Of a DNA stretch of 64,000 nucleotides, positions 34,036-45,615 are shown one piece after another. The DNA comes from Kingdonia uniflora. Lineage: Eukaryota; Streptophyta; Magnoliopsida; Ranunculales; Circaeasteraceae. The DNA lies in assembly GCA_014058105.1 (NCBI GenBank), contig JACGCM010000465.1, positions 186,001 through 250,000 on the forward strand. Direction: 5' to 3'. The stretch's first letter is position 1; each line of letters begins with the position of its first letter. A model generated the notes under the pieces. It had not been told where the DNA came from. It did no database searches and saw only the letters and a program-made list of their open reading frames with translations. Made by a program: the position numbers and the translations under genes.

Positions 34036-34612
34036 CTGATGATAAAAGAGAAAAATCATTTCAGTGGATGCTAAGGACAAACTCTTGCCATTACTTCCTT
34101 CAGCAAAAATGAAATATACATATAGACAAACAGTCAAAATAAAAATGTACACAGTTAAAAATAGAGGATATACGTACTTAGATGACTTTATCTTCAAACG
34201 GGGACATTTTAGTCAGCCAATGAGGATGGGTTTGGTTTGCAGTATTTTCTAGGTATCCTTTCTTTCTTTCTTTTTTTCGCCTTCTGCTTAAGTTATGTTG
34301 CCATGTGCTCTTTTAGGTTTCCCCCTTTCTGTTAGCCTCATTTCTGTCAATATGTGTAAAAGTTAAAACAAAGAGAACCACCCCGAAAATGAAGATACTA
34401 AGACATAAAGATCAACATGCATACTTCCTTCATACTTAGTATTAATAGTGGCTAACACAATGTAACGAAATGGTCGAAAAAATATATATAAGGTTTATCA
34501 TTAGTATAGCTTTTCAAACAATATTTGGTTCCTTATATGAGCTTTAATAAAAGCTAAAATCATTAAGAAAGAAAACCGGGAAAGTGTTGAAGAAGATAAA
34601 CATCTTGGATTC
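34036..34612. other. Spacer between gene fragments
   Basis: AT-rich with a pyrimidine run near 34258-34279. Probably intron or captured flank; no coding signal. Confidence 0.4.
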
Positions 34613-34964
34613 AAATGTATGAAACTACTAACCATTAGGATCAGTGAATCCAACAACACCCATTAGGCCATTCCACGGTAAGTCCATGTCAAATGATAGA
34701 AACAAGTATATTAGCGCAGAGTATAGATGAAAATACGTGTTTGTGTCTGTGAGAGAGAGCGAGATAGTTACCATTGATCCAGTTTTTAGAGGGTTGGAAG
34801 TGATAAGAAGTTTTATAAATCTGATTTGTTGAGTTGGACTGAAGGGATTGAAGATCACTGCAAAGCTGATAAGCGGCTTCAACTTGATCAAAGGTCCCAA
34901 ACATAGTGTAAAATAGTCCAATATGATCCAAAAATTTGAGAATGCCATGATTTTTTATGAGCAA
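34613..34964 (-). pseudogene. GH32 acid invertase, first exon and mini-exon fragment
   Basis: Exon 1 (34964-34772) encodes a hydrophobic leader, then 'YKTSYHFQPSKNWIN' followed by G and a GTAACT donor, the N-terminal substrate-binding region of cell-wall or vacuolar beta-fructofuranosidases. The 9-nt mini-exon ATCCTAATG typical of plant invertase genes lies at 34641-34633 and is followed by a GT donor, completing the N-D-P-N-G motif. Its acceptor is TG instead of AG. The large catalytic exon 3 that should follow is not present. Only a fragment remains. Confidence 0.78.
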
Positions 34965-35970
34965 AATGAGAACATAAAATCAAAAAATGCATGTTATAAG
35001 TTATAATCTTGTACTTCTAACAAAAAAGATTCTTCCATAAAATCATTTTTGCAAAAATGGTTTTCTAACAGCAGGGAGATCAAAATCCACAAAATATACA
35101 ATTTTACTCCGACAACATGTGGTGCAAGAAAAACAACGACCTCGCAATAAAAATGAGAACTTAATTCAACTCCAAAGAAAGAAGATAGTAACTTACATGC
35201 TCTTTTAACAGAAAGGGGGAAGGCAAAGAGAAGAACAGAAAAGGAAATGGGAAAAGACATAAAATAGTAGTTAATATCAAAAGTTAAACTCAAAAATGAT
35301 TACAGTAGTTAATATCTAGTGGTCTCTAATATTAGAAGCTAGCAATAGCAAATTCATGTATTACTTAATTTTGAACTCATGTATAAATTCTAAATGCAAG
35401 AGTATAAAGCTTTGCTTACTTAAGGAACAGGATGAGTGTTATTTTCGTTGTTGTTTCTTCCATATCTGTTGTTGTTACTATTGTAATCTAGGCGAATTCG
35501 TCATGAAGTTAGCAATGAAACCTAATTACAATGACATAGGTGATCAAAGAAGCTTAAAGTAAGAACGAAACAAAAAAGTAGCTAATATTCAAGCAGGGCT
35601 AAATCATTCAACCACATATGTATAGTAAAAAAATTCACTAAAATCAAACAGTAACAGTAAATGCCCAGTCATGTATTTGAAATACATTCATATAAAAGCA
35701 TGAATTCAATGCATGTGAAGGATGTGAGAACAGTAAACAGAATGCATTGATTCAGTAAGATTGTAAAAACATAATGCATTAATACTTACGAAATAGATAG
35801 AAAATCAGTAAACATAATACAGGAAAATAACAACTCAGCTAAACTGCTGGTGCCAATGCCTAATCCAACATAAAAGCCTAATACATGTTGACCTTGATGA
35901 TCTCTAACTATACCTCATGCTCCACATCCCATTGGATGCCAATGCAGAACTATTAATATTTAGTTTAAAG
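34965..35970. other. Spacer, nothing recognised
   Basis: Only short frames without family resemblance. Confidence 0.4.
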
Positions 35971-35973
35971 ACT

Positions 35974-36520
35974 TCAATGTTGGGCTATAACCATCTCACA
36001 ATCAATAACTTTCTTTGCTTTGGTTGTCTTTGAATGTAGTTTGATTGCTTGTAGAGTAAACAACTCTATGAAATCTCCACTTCTTTTGATATTGTACATG
36101 TAGCTCAGATTCTGTATCCATGTGCATACTTTTTGAATTATGATCTCAGTAGGCTTACTCACATCATCATACTTATCATTACATCTAGATTTATATTACC
36201 ATAACTCCCAGGTGATAAGAGATGGTAAGAGACCCTTGGTGATACCAGCTTGTACTACAATATTAATAGAAGCAAACCATACATCCTGCCTTGTACCAAA
36301 GCTTCTTGTGTTAACTCTGAAGATCCATGGCCTAAATTTAGAAATGATTTGGTGTTTAATAATGTGCAGGTACATCCCCCTAGACTGAAAAAGAATATCA
36401 TCAATGAGCTTAAGAATATTTCTGATAAAGCCAACACAACTATGAACATCTCAGTGGATGATCTACAAATTATCAAGTCATATGGGGGTAAGCTAAGATA
36501 TAGAAAAGCACGTTGAATAA
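35974..36520. pseudogene. Possible LINE/RNase H fragments
   Basis: On the plus strand 36310-36516 reads 'WPKFRNDLVFNNVQVHPPRLKKNIINELKNI', resembling the region after reverse transcriptase in plant LINEs ('W..RND.VF'). On the minus strand 36162-35974 an open frame has 'VCTWIQNLSYMYNIKRSGDF', unassigned. The call is weak. Confidence 0.3.
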
Positions 36521-36594
36521 AATAGAATGAGTCCAGCTATTTCAAATGGATCTGCTTTCTAACAACGATAGCATGAATTCAAATTTAAATATTT

Positions 36595-37068
36595 CCAGCT
36601 GGACTCATAGTAGAAATCTCCGCAAACATATGTTTTTCATTAGCAGCAGCAGCGTCTTTGCTCGAGCAAAATTCCTTCATCAAAGATATGAACAAAATTG
36701 GGCGAGAATAAATAAAATGTCCAAAAATTCATATATATATATATATATAGATAATTAAACGCACCTTCTGTACAGAAGTCAATTTTGTTTCTAGCTCTAC
36801 TACTCGATATCTGCTCTACTATAAAGAGCTTGATCACTCTTCGAATTGCCTCTCAACCTAAGAAAAAATAAGTTTGAAAAAAAGACACGAATGTATATAC
36901 CATATGACCAATAAGACTAACAGGAAAGAGTGTTATTACATTTGCAAGCTTAGCTAATATATCTGTCTCAAGATCAGTATGTGCTCTCCGCAGTTGGAAA
37001 ATATCGTCAACTTTGGTTGTTAACTCTTCATTAAGCCAAACATTATGCCTTTCAATGAGCTCTTTCTG
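36595..37068 (-). pseudogene. NUA: NUA/TPR nuclear-pore coiled-coil protein, three exons
   Basis: Exon a 37068-36940 gives 43 codons, 'QKELIERHNVWLNEELTTKVDD..QLRRAHTDLETDILAKLAN'. Exon b 36857-36765 gives 31 codons, 'VERQFEE', stop, 'SSSL', two stops, then 'VVELETKLTSVQK'. Exon c (about 36680-36605) has 'EFCSSKDAAAANEKHMFAEIST'. Order, phases and splice sites match the plant TPR homologue NUA (At1g79280), a nuclear-basket protein needed for mRNA export and SUMO balance. Only a tiny internal part of that roughly 2000-residue protein is here, with at least three nonsense codons in exon b. A relic. Confidence 0.82.
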
Positions 37069-37082
37069 CTGGTCCAAATATG

Positions 37083-37870
37083 AAGAAAAAAAATCAGTAT
37101 ATTCTTATTAAATGCTCAATTTGATACTGTTAATCCTATTTAATATAGTAATATAGTAAACTGTTTTTTGTATGAATATAGCACCAAAATAAGATTTTCC
37201 CCACCATTGTTGTTTAACATAGTAATATAGTAGTAATATAGTAATATAGTAATATAGTCATAGTAGTAATATTAAGTTGGTATCACCATTGCTATTAAGC
37301 ACTACTATGGTCCTTTGATGAGCTTTTAAAATAGGCATAATGTATATTAAACAGCAATGGTGTTATATTAAACTCAAAATACTTAACAGGATTAACAAAA
37401 CGTCCTATGGTCACCCTGGATTGCACAGAAACGTCAAATACTTGGTACACATATACATTGGTGTTAACTCAAATACGTATTCAAAAATTATTTTTGGTAG
37501 ATCTAAGAATACACAATATGTTAACCCAATATGTTAACTAAGAATACAATGGTAACTCAGATTTGAATTGCAATGGTGTCACTACTTACCCAATGTATAT
37601 TTGAGTTACCATTGGTGTCAAAAATATACATTGGTGTCACTACTTACCCAATGGTCAATACTTGGTCTGGATTGCACCCATGTATTTTTCAGCAATAATG
37701 ATTGCACCCAATGTATATTTTTATCTATAACAAACATAGTAGTAATATTAAATGTTAACAAAACAGATTACAACCTCCTTCGTGCAATCATAGTAGTAAT
37801 ATAGTAATATAGTATGGAAAATCCATTTAATATAGATACCCCACCATTGCTGTTTGGCATAATCCATATT
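37083..37870. repeat. Short-period repeat region (TAGTAATA and ACCCAATG motifs)
   Basis: Runs of ATAGTAATATAGT occur at 37146-37275 and 37733-37815. A string CACCATTGCTGTTT-like occurs direct at 37193 and 37843 and inverted near 37345. CAATGTATATTTG and ATTGGTGTCA motifs recur between 37435 and 37710. No gene. Confidence 0.5.
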
Positions 37871-37982
37871 TCGTTTAATATATTGATAATAAAACAATAA
37901 GTGTATTCCTTCTTTTTTCCCTATTAACTCAAAAACTCAAATGCAGTGGATTATTTAAAAAGCCAAACCTATGATTACAATT

Positions 37983-38205
37983 CGTTTTCCCGTTAATCTA
38001 GTTCGAGACGAATAATTTGGAAGAAGGATTCGAAGGCCACGGTGGGGTATCTATATTTGGAGATGATACTACTAATGGTTATGATATGGAATTATTGTTA
38101 CTGCAAAGTAGTATGGAGAAAGAGAGTAAGCTGAAGGGTGGGTTTTTGAATTCAGGTGGTACTTCAAACGGTGACATTGGTATTTGCATATTTGATGATA
38201 AGTGA
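37983..38205 (+). other. Unidentified protein-like frame
   Basis: An open stretch reads 'GFEGHGGVSIFGDDTTNGYDMELLLLQSS' and ends at a stop (38203-38205). Composition looks protein-like and the frame is open upstream to about 38000, but I recognise no family. It lies within the host-gene-fragment mosaic and may be one more fragment. Confidence 0.3.
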
Positions 38206-38582
38206 CATAATAAAGTTTGTGAGAGTGTAAGTGGTTTTATATAATCTTGATGATATATATATATATAAAAGGTTAATATTCAATGTTTTGTATAAAAAGA
38301 TATATATTGTTTGATTTAATGTGTATGATCCTATGGTTTTGATGATGGAATAAAACACTGTAAATGCCCCCAATTTTTCAATTTCTGCACCTTGCTAGGT
38401 ACGATTCATATGAAAAGATTAAGCATATCTTAAGTTTTGTTACTCTAAAAGCGTTCATTATATCCGGCTTATTTGTACTCAAGGGAAATAGAGAAGTAAT
38501 GATGTACCTCAAACAATTACCTAAGGAATGCTTATAGGGCAATATCTCAAATATGTAGCGAAAATCTAGACCAAACTCAGTT

Positions 38583-39036
38583 AACTCAATCCTAGCACAG
38601 CAAATCTTATGGGTCTTCAACAATATCGCACCACCAGACGGAGATTCTAATCAGCGCTTAACTTGTGGATTCTTCCGTGCCCTAAATTCCAGAGCCTCAA
38701 GAACTGGGTGCTGCAAAATGATAACCGCCATGGATAATTCAACTACAAACTTGACTATCAATACTCATAAGTTCTCTGTCATTGAACTTGCGAGCTTCAT
38801 TGACCTTACCCCTTGGCGACATTGATTGACGCAATTACAAATCGCCATGAAGGCCCTCCTTTCATTAAACTCACTGTTGTTGGTGCAACTGCAGATGTTC
38901 CTCCAATGCTTGATCTCTCCTATGATGAGTTAGGATCAAAGTTGGTGAATTTCGCGAGATCCCGTAATGTAGGGTTGAAATTTAGAATCATTGCTTCAAG
39001 TTCTTATGACGGGTTTGCCTCCTTAATTGAATAACT
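38583..39036 (+). pseudogene. GRAS transcription factor (SCL32-like) fragment
   Basis: Reads 'LAQQILWVFNNIAPPDGDSNQRLTCGFFRAL.SRASRTG' (leucine-rich region 1 of the GRAS domain), then 'HKFSVIELASFIDLTPW', where it jumps and shifts frame (about 38816) to 'TLIDAITNRHEGPPFIKLTVVGA' and 'DLSYDELGSKLVNFARSRNV..KFRII', ending 'SLIE' with TAA in place of the next Gln codon. About 35 residues, including the VHIID-type motif, are deleted at the jump. GRAS proteins are plant transcriptional regulators. This piece is on the opposite strand to its neighbours and is not functional. Confidence 0.82.
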
Positions 39037-39086
39037 TAGGATTAAAGCAAAATTAGGGATGAAATTGTAAAAATTAGGGCACAATT

Positions 39087-39105
39087 AGAGAGAGAGAGAG
39101 AGAGT
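39087..39105. repeat. (AG)n microsatellite
   Basis: About nine AG units between the GRAS fragment and the copia LTR. Confidence 0.8.
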
Positions 39106-39303
39106 CGGCTTTGGGAGAGATGAATTGGGAGTTGGGAGAGTCGGACTTAGTTAAGAGTTTTCCATGTTTTGTCGAAAGTACCCCTAAGTAATGAGAGTAA
39201 GATTAATCTAGGCCGTTCATCACCCTTCTCCCCATAAATCCCAGCCACTCTTTATCCCTGAGACAATGACAGATATGTCTATACAAAAAACACCGTTTCC
39301 TAA

Positions 39304-39537
39304 TGTATAATAGATATAAGATTAACAGTTTTATATTTGGAGAGCAAATTGAGAGAGAGAGAGATTACTTATTTATATATGGAGAACTGTAAAATTATAC
39401 GTAATAACTATTGAATAGGTTACCAAACCTACTTAAACTTTCCCATAACCTAAAGGGTCTATGGGCTTGTTAGGAGTCCTATAGGACATCCCAACCTAGT
39501 TGGGTTTCTAGCTTGGGTTTGGACCCAACTCCTAGCA
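39304..39537 (-). repeat. 3' LTR of the old copia element
   Basis: Begins TGCTAGGAGT in element orientation. Matches 50874-51121. Confidence 0.7.
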
Positions 39538-39755
39538 CTCCCCCTTGGGGTGTTTCATATCAGGACGACTTGCCTCATTAAAACCTCTATCTAGCAAAAG
39601 CCGATTGGGAAAAAAGTTGTGCAATAAAAAAGTACAATCATATGCCCTGTATGGGTTGTGGACGCGTATACGTTGCCTCTTCAAGACCTCCAGTCAGTAA
39701 AACCTCCTAAGATAAAAACTGTACTATCAAGAAAAAGAGTACAACACGCATGTGT

Positions 39756-41131
39756 CTACGCTAGGCTGGGACTACTCCTCCTGATGTCGATCTCCCTGGG
39801 ATATTTGATAAATAAATCTTTTGTATGTAGATTCCATGTACTAGCTGCTTGAACGTAAGTGGTACAAGAGTCTTCGTGAATAGATTGCAAAGATGTCTTC
39901 TTAAATATCTTGAATAACCCCAATCTCATTTGCCTTTTATAATTCATAAGGATTGAATGGCTTCTGTGAAATGTGTTTCGTTCTGTCGTCATTAATAAAA
40001 CGTCATTGACTTGAATGATACAAGCTAAATTATCTTCATACATAGGCGATACATTATCTTGGATAGAACACACCACAACTTCGGTTGATAAATCTTCGTG
40101 GTTCGAGGTGTAGCTACCACCGTCTGCTTTATCGATCTCCAAGAATCTTTATGTATCCCCGTACAAAAGCACATAATCCATTTGACAATGGCCTCTATAT
40201 GGGTCTGAGAAGTATTTTATATCAGTGTACTCTGTACTTTTACGTTTACCATTTCGAGTAAAACTGACCCCAGTCTTTCATACCGATTAGATACCTTAGA
40301 ATGTGTCTGATCTCAATTTAGTGCCGTTAGGTAGGAACAAAACTATGACAAGCCAAATAGTTAACTGCAAATGAGTCATTGGGTCTAGTATACCCAACTA
40401 ACTATAGCAAAACACCTCCTAGCTATGGTATCACGGCCCTAGGAGTTTCTCCCCCATTTAGGATGGTGGAAGATATCGTTATCCACACCTAACTAATGGA
40501 TGCGCAATAAATGACTTAGCACTGTGTGCTACATCCATACTGAAGTGTTAAGATAACTCTTCTGATATATATTGCTTGGTGTATGAGTATGCCACTATCA
40601 AGATATTCAATCTTCAAATTGAGACACTACTTGATTTTCCAAGGTCATGTATTTTGAATTCCTTCCCAAGGTATTCGGCGGCTCTCGCGATCTTCCCCGG
40701 AGTTCTAATGATATCCAAATCATTTAGTATACTATTATGATGAGTGAAGCTAATATCTATGTTTTATATAAGAACGCATAGACAGATATAGATATTTACA
40801 AAGTCCCCGACCTTCAAATACTCAGTCAACTTACTATGTCTCATGGGCCTTGATTGTTTCAAGTCAACAATAATTTTTCTAGTTTATTACATGCACACCT
40901 CGTGTGTCGGGCTTAATTGCTTCCAAAAGCTTATACCTCCCCAGGTGGCTTCATGTAGATATCCGTATCTACTTTCCCATATAGATACGCGGTATTTACA
41001 TCAGACGCATGTCTAGCTTGTCCTTGACAACTTAACAGGCTGATCAGTACTGAAACATTATAACGTCCATAACTGGGTAATAAGTCACAGTACAATCGAT
41101 GCCAGATCTCTCTTATAGATTTTCTGGGCAA
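39756..41131 (-). pseudogene. Copia RT and RNase H remnants
   Basis: 'MYEDNLACIIQV' near 40050 and 'DLFIKYP' near 39810 are decayed RNase H motifs of copia (EDN.ACI, DLFTKALP). Near 41000-40935 'QARHASDVNTAYLYGKVDTDIYMKPPGE' is the N-terminal RT motif (DV.TAYL.G.....IYM..P). Intervening sequence is full of stops. Confidence 0.7.
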
Positions 41132-41134
41132 CTA

Positions 41135-42740
41135 GTTTTGTCTTGACCAAATTATCTCTCCAAGTTAATCATGTTTCTGTACCTTTCCTATTTATAATCG
41201 ATAGTCTCAATTGTATCACTCCGCATTTTGCTAGCTGAGCTCCGCGGATTCCAGATGCCCACTTTGGCCAATGTATAATAGCACACAATCCTTTACAATA
41301 AGTGGTTTTAAATCCTCATCTTTGATGGCGAGCACAACAACGAATATGAATACCTTGTCGACAAATCTCTACTGAACGATCCTACATTGTACTTATTACA
41401 AACTTTTAATAGATCGAGATCTCATTATTATCATACGTATGCACCACCCTGGGCTAGTCTTATAATGTATCAACTGGTCGCGTAACTATTATTGCCCCGT
41501 TGATGGGTGATTCCATCCTCAATGAACCGACTACACCATTAGTCATATTTATCCCATATTCTACAACTCCCCAGCTTGGGATACTTTCTTCCAACGGTGT
41601 TCCGCACTAAGAGCGAACCTCAGATTCGTTTGTGTTATTAATTCTCCTAGAATGTTTAGCTGCGACACTCATTCCCCTGGAACGTTTTACTGTGTAGGTG
41701 TATTACTTGTAGGTACATGTACTTACGGTACTTCAATATTTTTTATGAATGTGTCCAACAATTCATTTATGACCTATTGGAGGTTTGTAATCCGTTGAAC
41801 CTTATTGTCACCTAACTTATGTATAGGGATCTTGATGAGATAGCGATAGTGTTTTCCAAGACCTTTTGGAAACATCCTCAGCATTGACTGTCATATCTCC
41901 CTCTAATGCTAAGAATATCGTCTCATCAAAGTGACAATTATTTGCCCTGCAGTATATACGTCGCCAGTGGGTTCTAAATATCTAGTGATAAATGCAAATA
42001 ATAACTCACATAATACCAGGCCGATGTTGAGGGTCCCATCTTCATATATTGCAGTGCAATTGACACTTGTACAAAACATCTAAATGTTTGTCGATGGGCG
42101 ACACCAGGCTCTGACCCATTTACTAGTAGCAGCAGTAGCCTAACGATTATCATAAATCGTTTGATTAGGTTCTCTACCAACCCCGAGTTGGGTATGGTAT
42201 GGGGTACTCACGATATACAATGATCTATCCCATTTAACGGTAAAGTAATCATCAAAAACCTACGAGTCACACTCTCAAGCCCCTGTCAAATCGCATCGAT
42301 CGACTTTGATCTGTTAATCCAAGAACTGAGCCTACGATCGAATGATCTAAGTGAGAAGTCGTGCTAGCGTTGCATTCCTAAATTTTATGAATAAGCAAAC
42401 GTAAGACCGTATCCTAGATACATCTTTTATGACCATAAATATTCAAGTGGGCCACAATGTAGATGGAAAGGTCCACATGTGTCTCCATGGATGCGTTTGG
42501 AGCAAAGGCTGGAGATCTTACAGTAAACTTTCCTCAAAAATAATCATTACACGTACACTCTCTGGAAATTCTCTCCTTTTAAGGAAAGTTGAGATTTAAA
42601 CCCGATAATCCTTCTCACTATCCAAGCCCTGAGGAGTGTATTGGAAACCATTCCAATAGCGTGTTCTAATCTTTAGACATAAAGTGAATGCACAAAACCT
42701 TGTCTGTCATTTTCTTCGATAGTCATTACGTGATAAGTAT
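41135..42740 (-). pseudogene. Region of copia integrase, unreadable
   Basis: Position between RT and protease suggests integrase and the linker, but no continuous motif can be read. Treated as decayed copia by context. Confidence 0.45.
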
Positions 42741-42742
42741 TA

Positions 42743-42906
42743 TCATGTTTCTCCAATACCCCGTATCGCACTGTTATAAAGTAATAGCATGACGCACTCA
42801 GTGCGTTCTATCATATTGGTTGTGCCAAGGATATTCATGTCATTCTCGATGCACAAGGTTAGACAAGAATTATATTCATATCTCAAAAGGGTCGAGTACG
42901 TGGTAC
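42743..42906 (-). pseudogene. Copia protease-region remnant, left of the Ty3 insertion
   Basis: 'NDMNILGTTNMIERTECVMLLL' matches the copia stretch after the protease active site (NI..I.GP.NLIEG.GRA). It continues beyond the Ty3 insertion at 48374. Confidence 0.55.
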
Positions 42907-42911
42907 TAATG

Positions 42912-43191
42912 TGATGCAGGGCCTTTAAATGATTAAGCCCAAAGGCTTGGATGATTTTAATCTCATTAGGTTTAATTTTCTTTCTAGTTTTATTTGTTTT
43001 TAGATTAAGCTTATGTCTAAATAATAGGATCCTTCTAATATAGGAATCCTCTAGCTCTATTATAAATAGACATGTAATAGTTGAGAGATGCATTCAACTA
43101 AGATTAATAAAAAATTTCTCATTATTATTTATTCCTTGAAATCTCTTTTATTTTCTCAATTCAAATCGCATCCGCTACGTGTTCTCTATTA
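42912..43191 (+). repeat. 5' LTR of the nested Ty3 element
   Basis: 280 bp with TG...TA ends and a TATAAATAGA promoter-like string near 43062. Confidence 0.9.
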
Positions 43192-43675
43192 AGTGGTATC
43201 AGATTCAGTCGTAGGCCTGTGCCAAGATGGTGAACAACAAAAATAAAGACCGTGCCCAAGACATAAATCTTGGAAACCTTGTGATGAGGGAAGAGTTCGC
43301 CAAAAAAATTAATTGTTTGGAGGATAAAATCGAAGCTTCCAATCGACAAGTTTAACAACTCGCCGTAACCATCAACAACCTCACTATACAAGTAAGTAAA
43401 CTATCACCCTTCTCAACCCCCATTACTTCCATACCCTTTTCACCATCCACAACTTTACCAATATACACCCCACCCTTCGCTTCTCAAAATTCTGACCTTA
43501 CACTCACCCCCAACACCCATGAAACCCCCACCAAAGCAACCCAATACCGTCAAAACCATAATACCGTTCCCACATCATTACAACCCAAAAAACCAATGTT
43601 TTCTAACACCGATGTTGATATATATCACCCTAAACGACCACAATAATCTAGGCAACCCTCACCAATCCATCTCTT

Positions 43676-44861
43676 TTGCCTCTTCCCCAAATCGCTACCA
43701 CCAACATGAAATTGTACTACCACACTCCACAAAAGACCAATAACTACCAAAACTACCCACCCGGTTACCAATCCCAACAAAAAAAACATGATTATGAATT
43801 ATTGATGAACGATATGTCTTTTGTTGATGGTGTACGTGGGCGACCTCCCGATTTATATATTCATAATCCATATTTTACACCTCACCAAGCACAACCCCAT
43901 CAATTTGAGTACAAGATGAAGGTTGATCTTTCAGACTTTAATGGCCATCTTCATGTCGAAGATTTTCTCGATTGTCTTTCTACGGTGGAGAATTTTTTTG
44001 ATTGCATGCATATTCCGGAGGAAAAGAAAACTTCGCTTGTAGCATATAAGCTCAAGAGTAGTGTTAGCGCTTGGTGGGATAGTATTGTCGAGTCTCGTCT
44101 TAAAGAAGGAAAATTACATATTCGTGATTGGGCACAAATAAAGAAATATCTACGACGTCATTTTCTACTTTCAAACTACAAAGTAATTCTTTATGACCAA
44201 CTTCAAAATTTAGTGCAAGGTACTCGTCCCGTTGCCGAATATCGATTTTTACTGTTTATCGGCGCGTAATGGTATGAGTGAGAACGAGGTCAAACGATTT
44301 TCTAATAATAGGCGACCACAATACCGAGTGTATTCATCATCCTCATCTCCTCAAACAAACCATTTTATACCCAACACATCTCTTATAAATGCCCCTTCAT
44401 CCAACTTAATCAATTTTCCACAAACCCATAACTCTACCACAAACATCTGTTTCCTAGAACCCTATAATTGCCCTCCTAACCAATACCAAAATAACCGACC
44501 CTCCGACCCTAAACCTTTGCTTGAATACCCCACCGACCCTTATGCCCATCCTAAACAAAATTATTGTTATCATTGTAACCAACATGGTCATGCATCCAAT
44601 ATTTTCCCATCTCAAAACAATGCAAACCCTCAAGTAAATTTAACACACCATGATGAGGAGGTCATCGTTGATGGTGAGGTTCATGAGCATCCATCTATTT
44701 TGGCTCTTTGTGATTCAATTTTATTTGAGTCTTCGTCAGATATTATTGTGGAAGTTCTTGATAGATGCGACGAAGAAGATGAACGATGTTGTGTTTTTTG
44801 TAAACTTCTCTTTATACAACAAGGAGATACGTCCCAACGCAACAACATATTTTTCTCCTAA
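43676..44861 (+). pseudogene. Ty3 gag with zinc knuckle
   Basis: 43676-44269 holds the gag core: 'DLSDFNGHLHVEDFLDCLSTVENFFD', 'AYKLKSSVSAWWDS' and 'IRDWAQIKKYLRRHFL.SNYK..LYDQLQNLVQGTRPVAEY'. The frame then shifts (overlap 44232) and continues in a Pro/Asn/Gln-rich segment with a knuckle CYHCNQHGHASNIF, whose last Cys is lost. Frame ends at 44861. Confidence 0.85.
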
Positions 44862-44864
44862 TTC

Positions 44865-45584
44865 TTGATTAACGGTAAACTCGCCAAATTTATCATTGAT
44901 GGTGGTTCGAGCGAAAATATTATTTCTAAATTTGTGGTTCCGAAGCTTGGTTTAGCTCTTAGTTTGCATCCGAATCCTTATCCTATTTATTGGATCAAGG
45001 ATACTTGTATTTCTGAGGTTATACATCAATGTCGGGTTTCTTTTACTATTGGTAAATATAGTGAGGAGATTTTGTACGATGTCGTTGACATGGATCTTTG
45101 TCATATTCTTCTTAGACGACCTTGGTTGTTTGATTTAGATGTTGATAGTAAGGGACTTAACAATACGTACACATTTACAAAAGGTGGTCTCAAGTATATG
45201 TTTACTCCTATGAAGCCCAATGTGAAGCCCAAAGCACCTTCGACCGCGAAAACGCTTTTATTGCTTTCTGATGATGTGGAGAAAGATGTTCAAGATGCCA
45301 AAACTATTTTTGCTCTTATTTCTAAAGGTGATGTCTCAAATCCTAATAACATGCCTCAAGAAGTTAAAGATTTTTTACATAACTTTTCTAGCATTCTTCC
45401 TACCGAGTTTTTAGATTCTCTACCTCTTATGAGGGATATTCAACATCACATCGATCTTGTTTCGGGTACAAGCTTGCCAAACTTACCACATTACAGTATG
45501 CCACCAAAAGACCATGCAATTTTACAAGAACAAGTACAAGACCTACTTTCTAAAGGCCTTATTCGTTCATCAATGAGCCCGTGA
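44865..45584 (+). pseudogene. Ty3 protease and start of reverse transcriptase
   Basis: 'FIIDGGSSENIIS' is the aspartic protease active-site region (D-G-G-S, usually D-S/T-G-A). 'HILLRRPWLFDLDVD' is the second protease motif. 'LPLMRDIQHHIDLVSG' and 'QEQVQDLLSKGLIRSSMSP' form the entry to RT. A TGA ends the frame at 45582-45584. Confidence 0.85.
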
Positions 45585-45615
45585 GCGGTTCTGGCACTCC
45601 TAGTCTCAAAGAAAG

